This document shows, piece by piece, positions 56,057-64,000 of a stretch of 64,000 nt of DNA. The notes beneath the pieces are model-generated. The model was not told the DNA's origin. It saw nothing but the letters and a program-made list of their open reading frames with translations, and did not search any database. A program made the translations under genes and the position numbers. This stretch comes from Bacteroidota bacterium (GTDB taxonomy: Bacteria; Bacteroidota; Rhodothermia; Rhodothermales; UBA10348): positions 1-64,000 of the forward strand of contig JAJCYP010000138.1 in NCBI GenBank assembly GCA_029262855.1, in the 5' to 3' direction. Numbering within the stretch: the first letter of the stretch is position 1; each line of letters begins with the position of its first letter.

Positions 56057-57540
56057 TCCGAATAGCCACTCTGTATGAGGACCTGGGCGCGAGCATGGGT
56101 GCCCTTCGGGCGGACCCCGCGCGTGTCCTTCGGTCTCGCGCCCTGCTTGACGAGGCCATCGACTCAGGAGGCATTCACTACGGGGTCAATACGGGATTCG
56201 GGAAGCTCGCTTCGAAACGGATTCCGCCCGACAAGCTGCGGGACCTGCAGCGTAATATTCTGCTGAGCCATGCGGTCGGCGTCGGGAGGCCGGTGCCCCG
56301 AGAGATCGCACGACTGATGCTTCAGTTGAAGATCCATGCCCTCGGTCTGGGCTATTCGGGCGTCTCGGAAACCACGTTTCGGATGCTGTTGGAGCTGGAG
56401 TCCGCCAACCTCATCCCCTACATCCCGTGCAAGGGGAGTGTGGGCGCATCAGGAGACCTGGCGCCCCTGGCTCATCTGGCCCTTCCCTTGCTGGGAGAGG
56501 GGGCCTTTCTGGGCGAGGATGATCACGCCATCCCGGCCGGGCCGGTTCTCGCCTCCCGTGGTTTGGAGCCCATCGAGCTCCAGGCCAAGGACGGGATTGC
56601 CCTGCTCAACGGCACACAGCTGATGACCGCGTACGGGGCGTTCATCCTGAATCGAGCCAAGGCGCTGGTTCGCCTCGCAGACCTGATCGGGACCATGAGT
56701 CTGGAGGCCTTGCAGGGATCGGCGACTCCGTTCGACGAACGGATTCACGCAGTCCGGCCGCATCCGGGACAGGTCCGGGTGGCGGGGAACGTCCGCAGGT
56801 TGCTGGAAGGGTCGGAGATTCTGGAGTCGCATCGCAACTGCGGGAAGGTTCAGGATCCCTACTGCCTGCGATGCATGCCGCAGGTTCACGGCGCCAGTCG
56901 GGACGCGTTCGACCACGCCATTCGTGTTCTGGAGACCGAGATGAACGCCGTCACCGACAACCCCCTGGTGTTTGAGCCGGGCGACATCGTATCCGGCGGC
57001 AACTTCCACGGCCAACCGGTTGCCCTGGTCCTGGATTTTGCGGCGATCGCGCTGGCTGAACTGGCCAGCATTTCCGAGCGGCGCGTGTACCTCTTGTTGG
57101 AGGGGCACGACGGCCTGCCGACTCTACTGATGAAAGAGACCGGACTGAATTCGGGCTTCATGATTCCGCAGTACACGGCCGCCGCTCTGGTATCCGAAAA
57201 CAAGATTCTCGCCCACCCGGCCTCGGTCGATTCGATTCCCACCAGCCTGGGCCAGGAGGACCATGTCTCGATGGGGGCAACGGCCGCGGTGAAACTCCTG
57301 CAGGTACTCGACAACGTCGAGCACGTCATGGCCATCGAGCTCATTACGGCGGCCCAGGCACTGGACTACCGGCGCCCGCTCAGGCCCGGTGCCGGGATTG
57401 CGCATGCCCACGAGCTCATCCGTGAGCGCATACCACACCGCGAGGCCGACTACTATTTCCAGGAGGATCTGACGCCGGCCATTGAGATGATTCGAAGCCC
57501 GGAGCTCGTCAACACGGTCTCCGATTTTCTGGACGCCTGA
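56053..57540 (+). CDS. hutH: Histidine ammonia-lyase (mirror copy)
   Basis: Same 495 residues as 30917-32404, with the MIO-forming Ala-Ser-Gly at 132-134. Confidence 0.94.
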   Translation: MIRIATLYEDLGASMGALRADPARVLRSRALLDEAIDSGGIHYGVNTGFGKLASKRIPPDKLRDLQRNILLSHAVGVGRPVPREIARLMLQLKIHALGLGYSGVSETTFRMLLELESANLIPYIPCKGSVGASGDLAPLAHLALPLLGEGAFLGEDDHAIPAGPVLASRGLEPIELQAKDGIALLNGTQLMTAYGAFILNRAKALVRLADLIGTMSLEALQGSATPFDERIHAVRPHPGQVRVAGNVRRLLEGSEILESHRNCGKVQDPYCLRCMPQVHGASRDAFDHAIRVLETEMNAVTDNPLVFEPGDIVSGGNFHGQPVALVLDFAAIALAELASISERRVYLLLEGHDGLPTLLMKETGLNSGFMIPQYTAAALVSENKILAHPASVDSIPTSLGQEDHVSMGATAAVKLLQVLDNVEHVMAIELITAAQALDYRRPLRPGAGIAHAHELIRERIPHREADYYFQEDLTPAIEMIRSPELVNTVSDFLDA

Positions 57541-58769
57541 TGCCGGTACTGCGAAACATCGGGAGTCTGGCGCGCTGCTCCGCCGGCGGTGGCCAAGCGG
57601 ATATCCACACGGTAGCCGGGGCCGCCCTGATCTGGGATGAGGGCCTCATCCAGTGGGTAGGTCCCGAGTCCGAGCTTCCGACTGAGGGGTACTCAGGATT
57701 GAAGGGCGCCGATCTCGATGCCGGAGGTCGGTTGGTGATTCCCGGTCTGGTGGATTGCCACACACACCTCGCGTTCGGAGGCTGGCGGGCGGAGGAGTTC
57801 TCGCTGCGCGCCCGCGGCGCGTCCTACCTGGAGATCCTGGAGGCCGGCGGTGGCATTCGGTCCACCATGCGGCTGACGCGCGATGCGTCGGAGGATGCGC
57901 TCCTGTCCCGTTCCCGGGCGTTTCTGGCCGAGATGGCCTGCCTCGGCGTGACTACGGTGGAGGCCAAGAGCGGGTACGGCCTCAATCTGGAGGACGAGCT
58001 CAAGCAGCTTCGCGTGTATCGCCGGCTCCGCGAAGAGGATGGACTGCCACGTGTGGTACCGACCTTCCTGGGTGCCCACGTTTTGCCACCTGAATTTCAG
58101 GAGGCCGGAGCGTACATCGACTACCTCATCGCCGAGGTGCTTCCTGTGGTGGCCGGCGGCGGGCTGGCCGAATTTTGTGACGTCTTCGTCGAGGACGGCG
58201 CCTTCGACAGCGCGCTGGCCACCCAGCTGTTGCTGGCAGCCCAGGAACTCGGACTGGGCGCAAAGCTCCACGTGGACCAACTCGGAGACGGGGGTGGCGG
58301 CGAGTTGGCCGCGCGGCTCGGAGCCGTCAGCGCGGATCATCTGGAGTACACCTCCGAGAGCGGGATGCGGGCGATGGCCTCGGCCGGCGTGGTTGCGGTG
58401 GCGCTCCCCATTGCGACGATGTATCTCCGCCAGCGTCCCATGGACGGTCGGGCGTTCCTGGAGGCCGGCTGTCAGGTGGCCGTGGCCACGGATTTCAATC
58501 CGGGCTCCGCTCCGAGCTACCACCTGCCGCTTGCGCTCACCATGGCGTGCACGATGAATCGGCTCACGCCCTCGGAAGCCCTGAAGGGAGCCACCCAGAT
58601 CGCCGCGAAGGCCATCGGAAGGCAGGGGAGCAGTGGCTCACTCGACCCCGGAAAGCGGGCAGATCTGGCGTTCATCGATGCCGAATCTGTCGACCATTGG
58701 CTGTATCATTTCGTCCCCAACGCGGCCCATCGCGTATTCATTGCCGGAATGCCGGTCGGTCCGGAGTAA
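57540..58769 (+). CDS. hutI: Imidazolonepropionase (mirror copy)
   Basis: Same 409 residues as 29688-30917, including metal ligands His74 and His76. Overlaps the hutH stop by one base. Confidence 0.94.
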   Translation: MPVLRNIGSLARCSAGGGQADIHTVAGAALIWDEGLIQWVGPESELPTEGYSGLKGADLDAGGRLVIPGLVDCHTHLAFGGWRAEEFSLRARGASYLEILEAGGGIRSTMRLTRDASEDALLSRSRAFLAEMACLGVTTVEAKSGYGLNLEDELKQLRVYRRLREEDGLPRVVPTFLGAHVLPPEFQEAGAYIDYLIAEVLPVVAGGGLAEFCDVFVEDGAFDSALATQLLLAAQELGLGAKLHVDQLGDGGGGELAARLGAVSADHLEYTSESGMRAMASAGVVAVALPIATMYLRQRPMDGRAFLEAGCQVAVATDFNPGSAPSYHLPLALTMACTMNRLTPSEALKGATQIAAKAIGRQGSSGSLDPGKRADLAFIDAESVDHWLYHFVPNAAHRVFIAGMPVGPE

Positions 58770-58771
58770 GC

Positions 58772-59260
58772 ATGCAGGAGCCCATCGCCATCATTTCTAC
58801 TGGTGGCACCATCGACAAGGTCTACTTCGACGCCTCCAGCGACTATCAGGTGGGCGAGCCTCAGATCGCAGAGATTCTTCGCATGGTCGGGGCGCAGGTA
58901 GAGTTCACGGTTGAGACGCCCTTCCGCAAGGACAGTCTGGAGATGACGGAGGCCGATCGAGATGAGATCTGCCGCAGGGTTGAGGCCACCGAGGCGCGGC
59001 GTGTCCTGATCACGCACGGAACAGACACGATGGTTGAAACCGGTAAGGCGCTGGCCGCCGTGAAGGGAAAAACCATCGTGATGGTCGGATCCCTGGCGCC
59101 TGCGCGGTTCAAGAACTCCGACGCCGAGTTCAACATCGGTTTTGCACTGGCTGCCGTGCAGACGTTGCCGGAAGGGGTCTGGGTCACCATGAACGGGCGA
59201 GTTTTTGCCTATGATGCCGTCCGGAAAAACCGGACACTGAACCGGTTCGAGCCGGTTTGA
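58772..59260 (+). CDS. Single-domain asparaginase-like protein (mirror copy)
   Basis: Same 162 residues as 29197-29685. The absence of the second asparaginase domain is seen in both arms, so it is not a local sequencing error in one of them. Confidence 0.76.
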   Translation: MQEPIAIISTGGTIDKVYFDASSDYQVGEPQIAEILRMVGAQVEFTVETPFRKDSLEMTEADRDEICRRVEATEARRVLITHGTDTMVETGKALAAVKGKTIVMVGSLAPARFKNSDAEFNIGFALAAVQTLPEGVWVTMNGRVFAYDAVRKNRTLNRFEPV

Positions 59261-60759
59261 ACCTGTGTGACGTGCGCATCCGGATATCGTTATATGGCCT
59301 GATCAGTCTGATCTGGGCGCCCCTCGTGGTCGGCCAGGAGTGCCCGGCCGTGTCCGGTTTTTTCCAGCCGAGTCTTGAGCGGGATATCGGCATGGCGCCA
59401 TTCGGGCACGTCCAGCCTGCCCTCCGGATGGATACCCGATGGGGTACGCCCTCGGCTCGGGCCCCGGCGCTGGTCTATGCCTCCGATCCGGGAGAGGGCG
59501 CGGTGATCGAGGTTCAGCTGGAGCGGCTCTTCGGCGCCGGGGACCGGCTCGAAGGGCAGTATGTCCGTGTCGGATCTGACAGGCTCGATTCACCCGGCAC
59601 GGCCGCGCCGGGGAAGGATGGTCAGGCTGATTTTCGATTCGAGCCCAATGATCCGGAAACCGAGGACTGCCTGGCCGACCTCGGCGACTGTTCGCCATTC
59701 GATGCGGTCAACGTGTACCACCACGTTGACCGGTTTGCCACGGAGTTCTGGCGCGACAGGATGGCCTTTGATCCGCCGTTTCAGGCGGACGTGGTGACCC
59801 ATATCGCCGGCGATGGCGCCTTCGCAGACGCCGAGAGGGATCTGGTCAAGTTGGCGGTGGGCTCGATCTTCATGCATAACGCGGCCAAGTCGGACGACAT
59901 CATCTATCACGAGTACGTCCACCTGGTCAGCGCCGCGCTTGGTTTCGTGTTGGATACAAATTCCAGCGATGAGGCCCAGGCCATTGCGGAGGGTTACGCC
60001 GACTATTTTACGGCCACCTTCACCGATGATCCAAGGATCGGAGAGTGGGTGGTGACGTGTCCGGATCGACAGGCCTGCGATGGGCCTCGGGACGATCAGG
60101 ACCTCCGGACGCTGGCGACGGATGCCGGCCAGTGGAACTGGAGGGGAGGCAATCCGGAGACCTCGCTCAAGTACGGGGTGTGCACCCGGTTCCATACGGG
60201 CGACCTCAAGTGCAAGACCAGCTGGAACAACTATACGCCGCGTTACACCTGGGCCATCATTTGGGGGAGTCTGCTCTGGGACGTACGCTCAGTGCTGGGA
60301 GCGGATGTGGTGGATGCCCTGGTGATGGAAGCCATGCGAAACAGTCGCGGAGATTCGGAGACGTTGGAGCGTGCAGCGGGTCGCCTCATCGACGCTGATC
60401 AGCGGCTGTACGGTGGCAGTCATCGGAGCCTCGTGGAGACGGCCGCTGCCAACCGCGGAATCGGCGTGGTAACCGCGTTGGAGCGGGATCATCCGGCCCT
60501 TCCTTTCGATGTCCAGGTCCACCCCGCGCCGGCAACCACTCGAGTCAACATTGAGCTTTCGATGCCGCACGGAGGCTCCGCCGACATTCGCGTCTTCGAT
60601 GTCACGGGTCGACAGGTGGACCGATTGGACTCGGGGCCGTTCACGGCCGGCGAGTCGCGACTCGCCTGGGCCGTGAGCGGCGTGGCGCCTGGGCTCTATT
60701 TCGTCCGGATCCAGACAGCGGAGGGCTCCAGGGCTGTGCCCGTAATCGTGGCGCGATAG
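59257..60759 (+). CDS. Secreted zinc metallopeptidase with type IX sorting domain (mirror copy)
   Basis: Same 500 residues as 27698-29200: HEYVH at 218-222, Glu245 and the C-terminal sorting domain. TTG at 59257 or GTG at 59272 may be the start. Confidence 0.78.
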   Translation: MNLCDVRIRISLYGLISLIWAPLVVGQECPAVSGFFQPSLERDIGMAPFGHVQPALRMDTRWGTPSARAPALVYASDPGEGAVIEVQLERLFGAGDRLEGQYVRVGSDRLDSPGTAAPGKDGQADFRFEPNDPETEDCLADLGDCSPFDAVNVYHHVDRFATEFWRDRMAFDPPFQADVVTHIAGDGAFADAERDLVKLAVGSIFMHNAAKSDDIIYHEYVHLVSAALGFVLDTNSSDEAQAIAEGYADYFTATFTDDPRIGEWVVTCPDRQACDGPRDDQDLRTLATDAGQWNWRGGNPETSLKYGVCTRFHTGDLKCKTSWNNYTPRYTWAIIWGSLLWDVRSVLGADVVDALVMEAMRNSRGDSETLERAAGRLIDADQRLYGGSHRSLVETAAANRGIGVVTALERDHPALPFDVQVHPAPATTRVNIELSMPHGGSADIRVFDVTGRQVDRLDSGPFTAGESRLAWAVSGVAPGLYFVRIQTAEGSRAVPVIVAR

Positions 60760-60808
60760 CGGAACTACCGTCTGCGGCGGGCCTATATCGGACTCGCAAT
60801 TCTGCCCC

Positions 60809-61702
60809 GTGACCTCCCCCACATTGGCTTTACCGTACGCAATCAGAGAAGGACTTTCCGGCTTCCGGCGCGCGGCGTTTGCGTCTGCGGCTTCGACCGG
60901 GGCCATGGCCGTGGCACTCATTCTGGTGAGCGTGTTCTTCGCGCTTGCCTTTGAGGCCCAGCAGGTGGCTTCCTGGCTGCGACAGCGCGTCGGCGAGATC
61001 GAGGTCTTTCTCGAGGACGTAGATGATCGCACCGGACAGACCGTTCATGACCGGATCAAGGTCCAACCGGGGGTGGATGCCACCGAGTACATCTCGCGCG
61101 CCGAGGCCGCCGAGATCTTCAGGCAGGAATTTGGCGAAGGCGCCGAGGCGTTCTTCGACGCGCCGTTCCTTCCGGCATCCATCCGCTTTACGGTCACCGG
61201 CGCGTACGCCAACCCCGACAGCCTGGCAATCCTCGCGGACCGGGTGGCCACGTGGTCGAACGTGGACGACGTGCTGTTCAATCAGCCGCTGCTGGTCAAG
61301 GTTCAGAAGAACCTTCGGCTGCTCACTGTGGGAGGGAGTGCCCTGGCACTGCTGGTTCTGCTCGCATCCATCTTCCTGGTGGCCAACACCATCCGGCTGA
61401 CCATCTATGCGCGGCGACTCCTGATAAGAACCATGAAGCTGGTCGGTGCCACGGATCGGTTCATTCGCCTTCCGTTCGTGATCGAAGGAATGCTTCAGGG
61501 CCTGGTGGCAGCTGTCGTTGCCCTGGGCGCGCTGTCCGGGTTTTACATACTGGCAGTGCGCACCCTGCCGCAGCTACCGCCGGTTGGGTCCGACGAACTG
61601 GTCATCTTCAGCGTGGCCGTCCTGATCGCGGGCGTGCTGCTGGGCTGGTCCGGCTCGGCCGTCTCGGTCCGCCGCTTCGTGAGAAAGGTCGCCCTCCACT
61701 AG
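60809..61702 (+). CDS. ftsX: Cell division protein FtsX (mirror copy)
   Basis: Same 297 residues and GTG start as 26755-27648, with four membrane helices. No ftsE is adjacent on this side either. Confidence 0.88.
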   Translation: MTSPTLALPYAIREGLSGFRRAAFASAASTGAMAVALILVSVFFALAFEAQQVASWLRQRVGEIEVFLEDVDDRTGQTVHDRIKVQPGVDATEYISRAEAAEIFRQEFGEGAEAFFDAPFLPASIRFTVTGAYANPDSLAILADRVATWSNVDDVLFNQPLLVKVQKNLRLLTVGGSALALLVLLASIFLVANTIRLTIYARRLLIRTMKLVGATDRFIRLPFVIEGMLQGLVAAVVALGALSGFYILAVRTLPQLPPVGSDELVIFSVAVLIAGVLLGWSGSAVSVRRFVRKVALH

Positions 61703-61720
61703 GACCAGGCTACCACGAGT

Positions 61721-62518
61721 CTACGGCGCTGGTACTACGGCCACGATACGCAGAGGCCCGCCTGAGCCGCGGGCTATCTTCATGGGCAGGGCGATAATGT
61801 AAAACCCGGTTGCCGGCAGGGCACTCATGTCCGCCACGTTCTCGAAAGCCGGAATATTCTCCTGAAAGAGAATGCGATGGGTTCGAAAGTCCGTCGACTG
61901 ACCGTGATCGATGGACGCGGTATCGAGTCCGAGCGCGGCGATGGACCGATTTGCGACCAACCATTCGGCAGCCTCCGGGGCCAGCCCGGGAAAGTGCAGG
62001 TCGACCGTGGCGCCCGGCCCCCTGCCGTCGGTGCCCATGTACCGAACCCGGTCCGGCCAGAATTGCGAGAAGCCCGTTCTGATCAGGAGGATGTGCCCAT
62101 CGGGGATCTGGCCGTGTACCGCTTCCCATCCCAGGAGGTCGTCGACCGAAACCAGGTAGTCGGAATCGGCGGCTGCCTGCTCGCTGACATCGACGAGGAC
62201 CCCAGGCGCAACCAGGCGATCAAGAGGAACCTCATCGGTACTCTGCTTGCCCTCGGAGAAATGGACCGGGGCGTCCAGATGCGTGCCTCCGTGCTCCGCC
62301 GTGCGAATCGTGTTGGCCTCATACCAATAGCCCCCCTCGGTCATCCCCTGAAAGTCCACTTCAAGTTCAAACCCGCTGGCGGTCGGCCAGTAGGGCGTGG
62401 TGGCGTCAAAACTGTGGGTGAGGTCAATCAGCTGCCCCGTCGGAAACGGAGGGGGGCTGCCGGGTGGGTCCACGGGGGCGCAACCAGCCAGAAGCAAGGC
62501 AACGAAAAGCGTTCGCAT
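61721..62518 (-). CDS. Lipoprotein cyclase / kynurenine formamidase-like hydrolase (mirror copy)
   Basis: Same 265 residues as 25939-26736, with lipobox Cys13 and the HGGTHLDAPVHF metal site. Confidence 0.76.
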   Translation of the reverse strand: MRTLFVALLLAGCAPVDPPGSPPPFPTGQLIDLTHSFDATTPYWPTASGFELEVDFQGMTEGGYWYEANTIRTAEHGGTHLDAPVHFSEGKQSTDEVPLDRLVAPGVLVDVSEQAAADSDYLVSVDDLLGWEAVHGQIPDGHILLIRTGFSQFWPDRVRYMGTDGRGPGATVDLHFPGLAPEAAEWLVANRSIAALGLDTASIDHGQSTDFRTHRILFQENIPAFENVADMSALPATGFYIIALPMKIARGSGGPLRIVAVVPAP

Positions 62519-62599
62519 GAGTCGGGGAGGGAGTTTTGGCAACTTTTGTCTATGGTAATGACGGGCGCGTTGAGAGGCACGAAACCGGCGGGCGGACGT

Positions 62600-63625
62600 A
62601 TGAGGCGCGTGACCGTTGGCCTGATATATGACCTGCATGAAGCGTATCCCTGGCGTCCGGGTGACCCCGGGGATGCGGATGCGGAATACGAGCCGATTGA
62701 GACGGTGGAAGCCCTGGAAGAAGCCCTTTCCCGCCTCGGGCACACTTCCCTTCGCATCGGCACAGCCCGCGACCTACTTCGCAACGGCCCCGGAGGCATC
62801 GATGCGGCCGTGAACATTGCCGAAGGGGCGTGGACACGAAATCGCGAAGGCTGGGCCCCGACGCTCCTCGAAATGTGGGGCGTGCCCTACGCCGGATCGG
62901 ATGCCCTGGCCCTCTCGCTGAGTCTCGACAAGGTCTATACCAAGCAGGTTGCCGGTGTCCGGACGCCGGCCTTCGCTGTCGTCGCGCCGGGACAACGCGC
63001 CGCGGCGCCGCCCGCGCCGGGACAATATGCCGCAGCGCCGCCCGCGCCGTTTCCGCTCTTCGTCAAGCCTCGCTATGAGGGTACCGCCAAGGGTATTCGG
63101 CCATCGAGCGTGGTCCACGATCTCGCTTCCCTCGACCGGGAGGTGGCTCACATCCACGCGGCCTATCGGCAGGACGCCCTGGTGGAGCAGTTCATACAGG
63201 GCGGAGGGGAGTACACGGTGGCCGTGGTCGGCCATCCGCCGAGGGCGTTGCCCAAGCTGGAGCGCGCTCTGGACCCTGAGACCGGAATTGGAAGCCATGC
63301 CGTCGAGCGGCACGGGATAGAGACCTGGGTCCTTGAGGGCGGAATCGACGCCGGGCTCGAGGCCGAGATGCAGCAGATGTCTCTGAATGCGTTTGCTGCC
63401 CTCGGGTGCCGCGACTTCGCGAGGGTGGATTTTCGGGTCGATGGAAACGGTATCCCCTGGTTCCTGGAGATCAACCCCCTCCCCACGTTTGCGCCAGACG
63501 GCACGTTTGCCGTGTTGGCCGAAGTGATGGGCCAGTCCTATCCCGAATGGCTCTCGAAGGTGCTCGATGAGGCGTTGAACCGGGCACTGGCCGAGGCTGG
63601 CCCGAGCTACGTTGATCATGCCTAG
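62600..63625 (+). CDS. ATP-grasp ligase, D-Ala--D-Ala ligase family (mirror copy)
   Basis: Same 341 residues as 24832-25857, including the duplicated Ala/Pro-rich segment encoded at 62987-63046. Confidence 0.73.
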   Translation: MRRVTVGLIYDLHEAYPWRPGDPGDADAEYEPIETVEALEEALSRLGHTSLRIGTARDLLRNGPGGIDAAVNIAEGAWTRNREGWAPTLLEMWGVPYAGSDALALSLSLDKVYTKQVAGVRTPAFAVVAPGQRAAAPPAPGQYAAAPPAPFPLFVKPRYEGTAKGIRPSSVVHDLASLDREVAHIHAAYRQDALVEQFIQGGGEYTVAVVGHPPRALPKLERALDPETGIGSHAVERHGIETWVLEGGIDAGLEAEMQQMSLNAFAALGCRDFARVDFRVDGNGIPWFLEINPLPTFAPDGTFAVLAEVMGQSYPEWLSKVLDEALNRALAEAGPSYVDHA

Positions 63626-64000
63626 GCCCGCGCACGTCAGGCCGGAAGACTGGGACGATTGGCGCTGGCACATGCGTCATCGCATTTCGTCTCTGGAGAG
63701 GCTCTCCGATTGGATCGAGCCGACGGCCGACGAACGGGCGGGTATCACGGCCACCCAGGGCATTTTCAGGTGGACGATCACTCCGCACTACGCCTCGCTG
63801 ATGGACGCGCGTGAGGACTCCTGCCCGGTTCGCCGTCAGGTGGTCCCGCTGGAAGAGGAATGTGCGCCGGATCTGGTGGGCGTCGTGGATCCGCTGGAGG
63901 AGGTGGCTCACAGCCCGGTCAAGAATCTCATCCACAATTACAGGGATCGCGTGGCGTTTTGTGTCACGTCAGAGTGCGCCATCTATTGCCGGTACTGCCT
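63618..64000 (+). CDS. kamA: Lysine 2,3-aminomutase (mirror copy, cut by window edge)
   Basis: The first 127 codons match 24839 back to 24457. The window ends just after the third cluster cysteine (Cys127), so the remaining 272 residues lie outside. The 8-base overlap with the ligase gene is kept. Confidence 0.88.
   Translation, partial: MPRPAHVRPEDWDDWRWHMRHRISSLERLSDWIEPTADERAGITATQGIFRWTITPHYASLMDAREDSCPVRRQVVPLEEECAPDLVGVVDPLEEVAHSPVKNLIHNYRDRVAFCVTSECAIYCRYC

Larger units (their letters stand above)
44229..64000. repeat. Right arm of giant perfect inverted repeat
   Basis: Reverse complement of 24457-44228 with no length difference at any gene boundary. All genes from here to the window end are second copies. 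The arm is still matching at base 64000, so the repeat is longer than the window shows. Confidence 0.97.

Noticed and set aside
44229-64000. Segmental gene duplication as evidence for paralogues or dosage
   Set aside because: The arms show no divergence and no spacer, so the second set of genes should not be counted as independent genes until the palindrome is verified.
24457-64000. Composite transposon or integron with inverted repeats
   Set aside because: No transposase, integrase or resolvase gene, and no target-site duplication is visible. The whole segment is mirrored rather than flanked by short inverted ends.

Overview
The window comes from a GC-rich bacterium of the Fibrobacteres-Chlorobi-Bacteroidetes group, most likely a Rhodothermota-type lineage. 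This rests on five proteins ending in the C-terminal domain read by the type IX secretion system (NYPNPFNP...LGR...SGTY), a TonB energy transducer, starts without visible Shine-Dalgarno sequences, and high GC. No rRNA, tRNA, CRISPR array, transposase or phage gene was found, so the lineage is an inference.

The dominant structural fact is a giant, apparently perfect inverted repeat. From 24457 to the window end, position x is the reverse complement of position 88457-x, with the axis between 44228 and 44229 and no spacer. Each arm is at least 19,772 bases. Every gene right of the axis is the mirror image of a gene on the left, with the same length and the same protein. Only 1-24456 is single copy here, and the mirror may continue past the edge. 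An assembly or library fold-back is the simplest explanation; a hairpin chromosome end read through both strands is the biological alternative.

Region 1 (1-23639, + strand) holds four consecutive secreted surface proteins. They share a C-terminal block (a propeller-like repeat domain plus the sorting domain) and differ in N-terminal stalk: more than 4,257, then 1,599, 1,364 and 375 residues. The first has about 33 SdrD-B-like modules in nested repeats of about 330 residues (three modules) and about 660 residues (six modules). The second and third carry DUF11 repeats, each usually followed by an acidic two-cysteine cassette. Terminators after genes 1, 2 and 3 suggest separate transcription units.

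Region 2 (23640-37522, mostly - strand) is an amino-acid and peptide catabolism island. It encodes lysine 2,3-aminomutase overlapping an ATP-grasp ligase, a lipoprotein cyclase on the opposite strand, FtsX, a secreted zinc metallopeptidase with a sorting domain, a one-domain asparaginase, hutI, hutH, hutU, a YceH-type protein, peptidase E, alanine dehydrogenase and a SpoU-type RNA methyltransferase. Spacing is tight from the methyltransferase down to ftsX, consistent with one long operon.

Region 3 (37611-44178, + strand) runs divergently: glutamate dehydrogenase, a small exported protein of unknown function, an Ig-like lipoprotein, the bifunctional NAD(P)HX repair enzyme, a VanZ-like membrane protein and TonB with its terminator. 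Together, regions 2 and 3 could take extracellular protein to dipeptides and free amino acids, then convert histidine to N-formimidoylglutamate, alanine to pyruvate, glutamate to 2-oxoglutarate and lysine to beta-lysine. The last histidine step (hutG or equivalent) is not in the window.

Region 4 (44229-64000) is the mirror copy of regions 3 and 2, cut inside the second copy of the lysine aminomutase gene.
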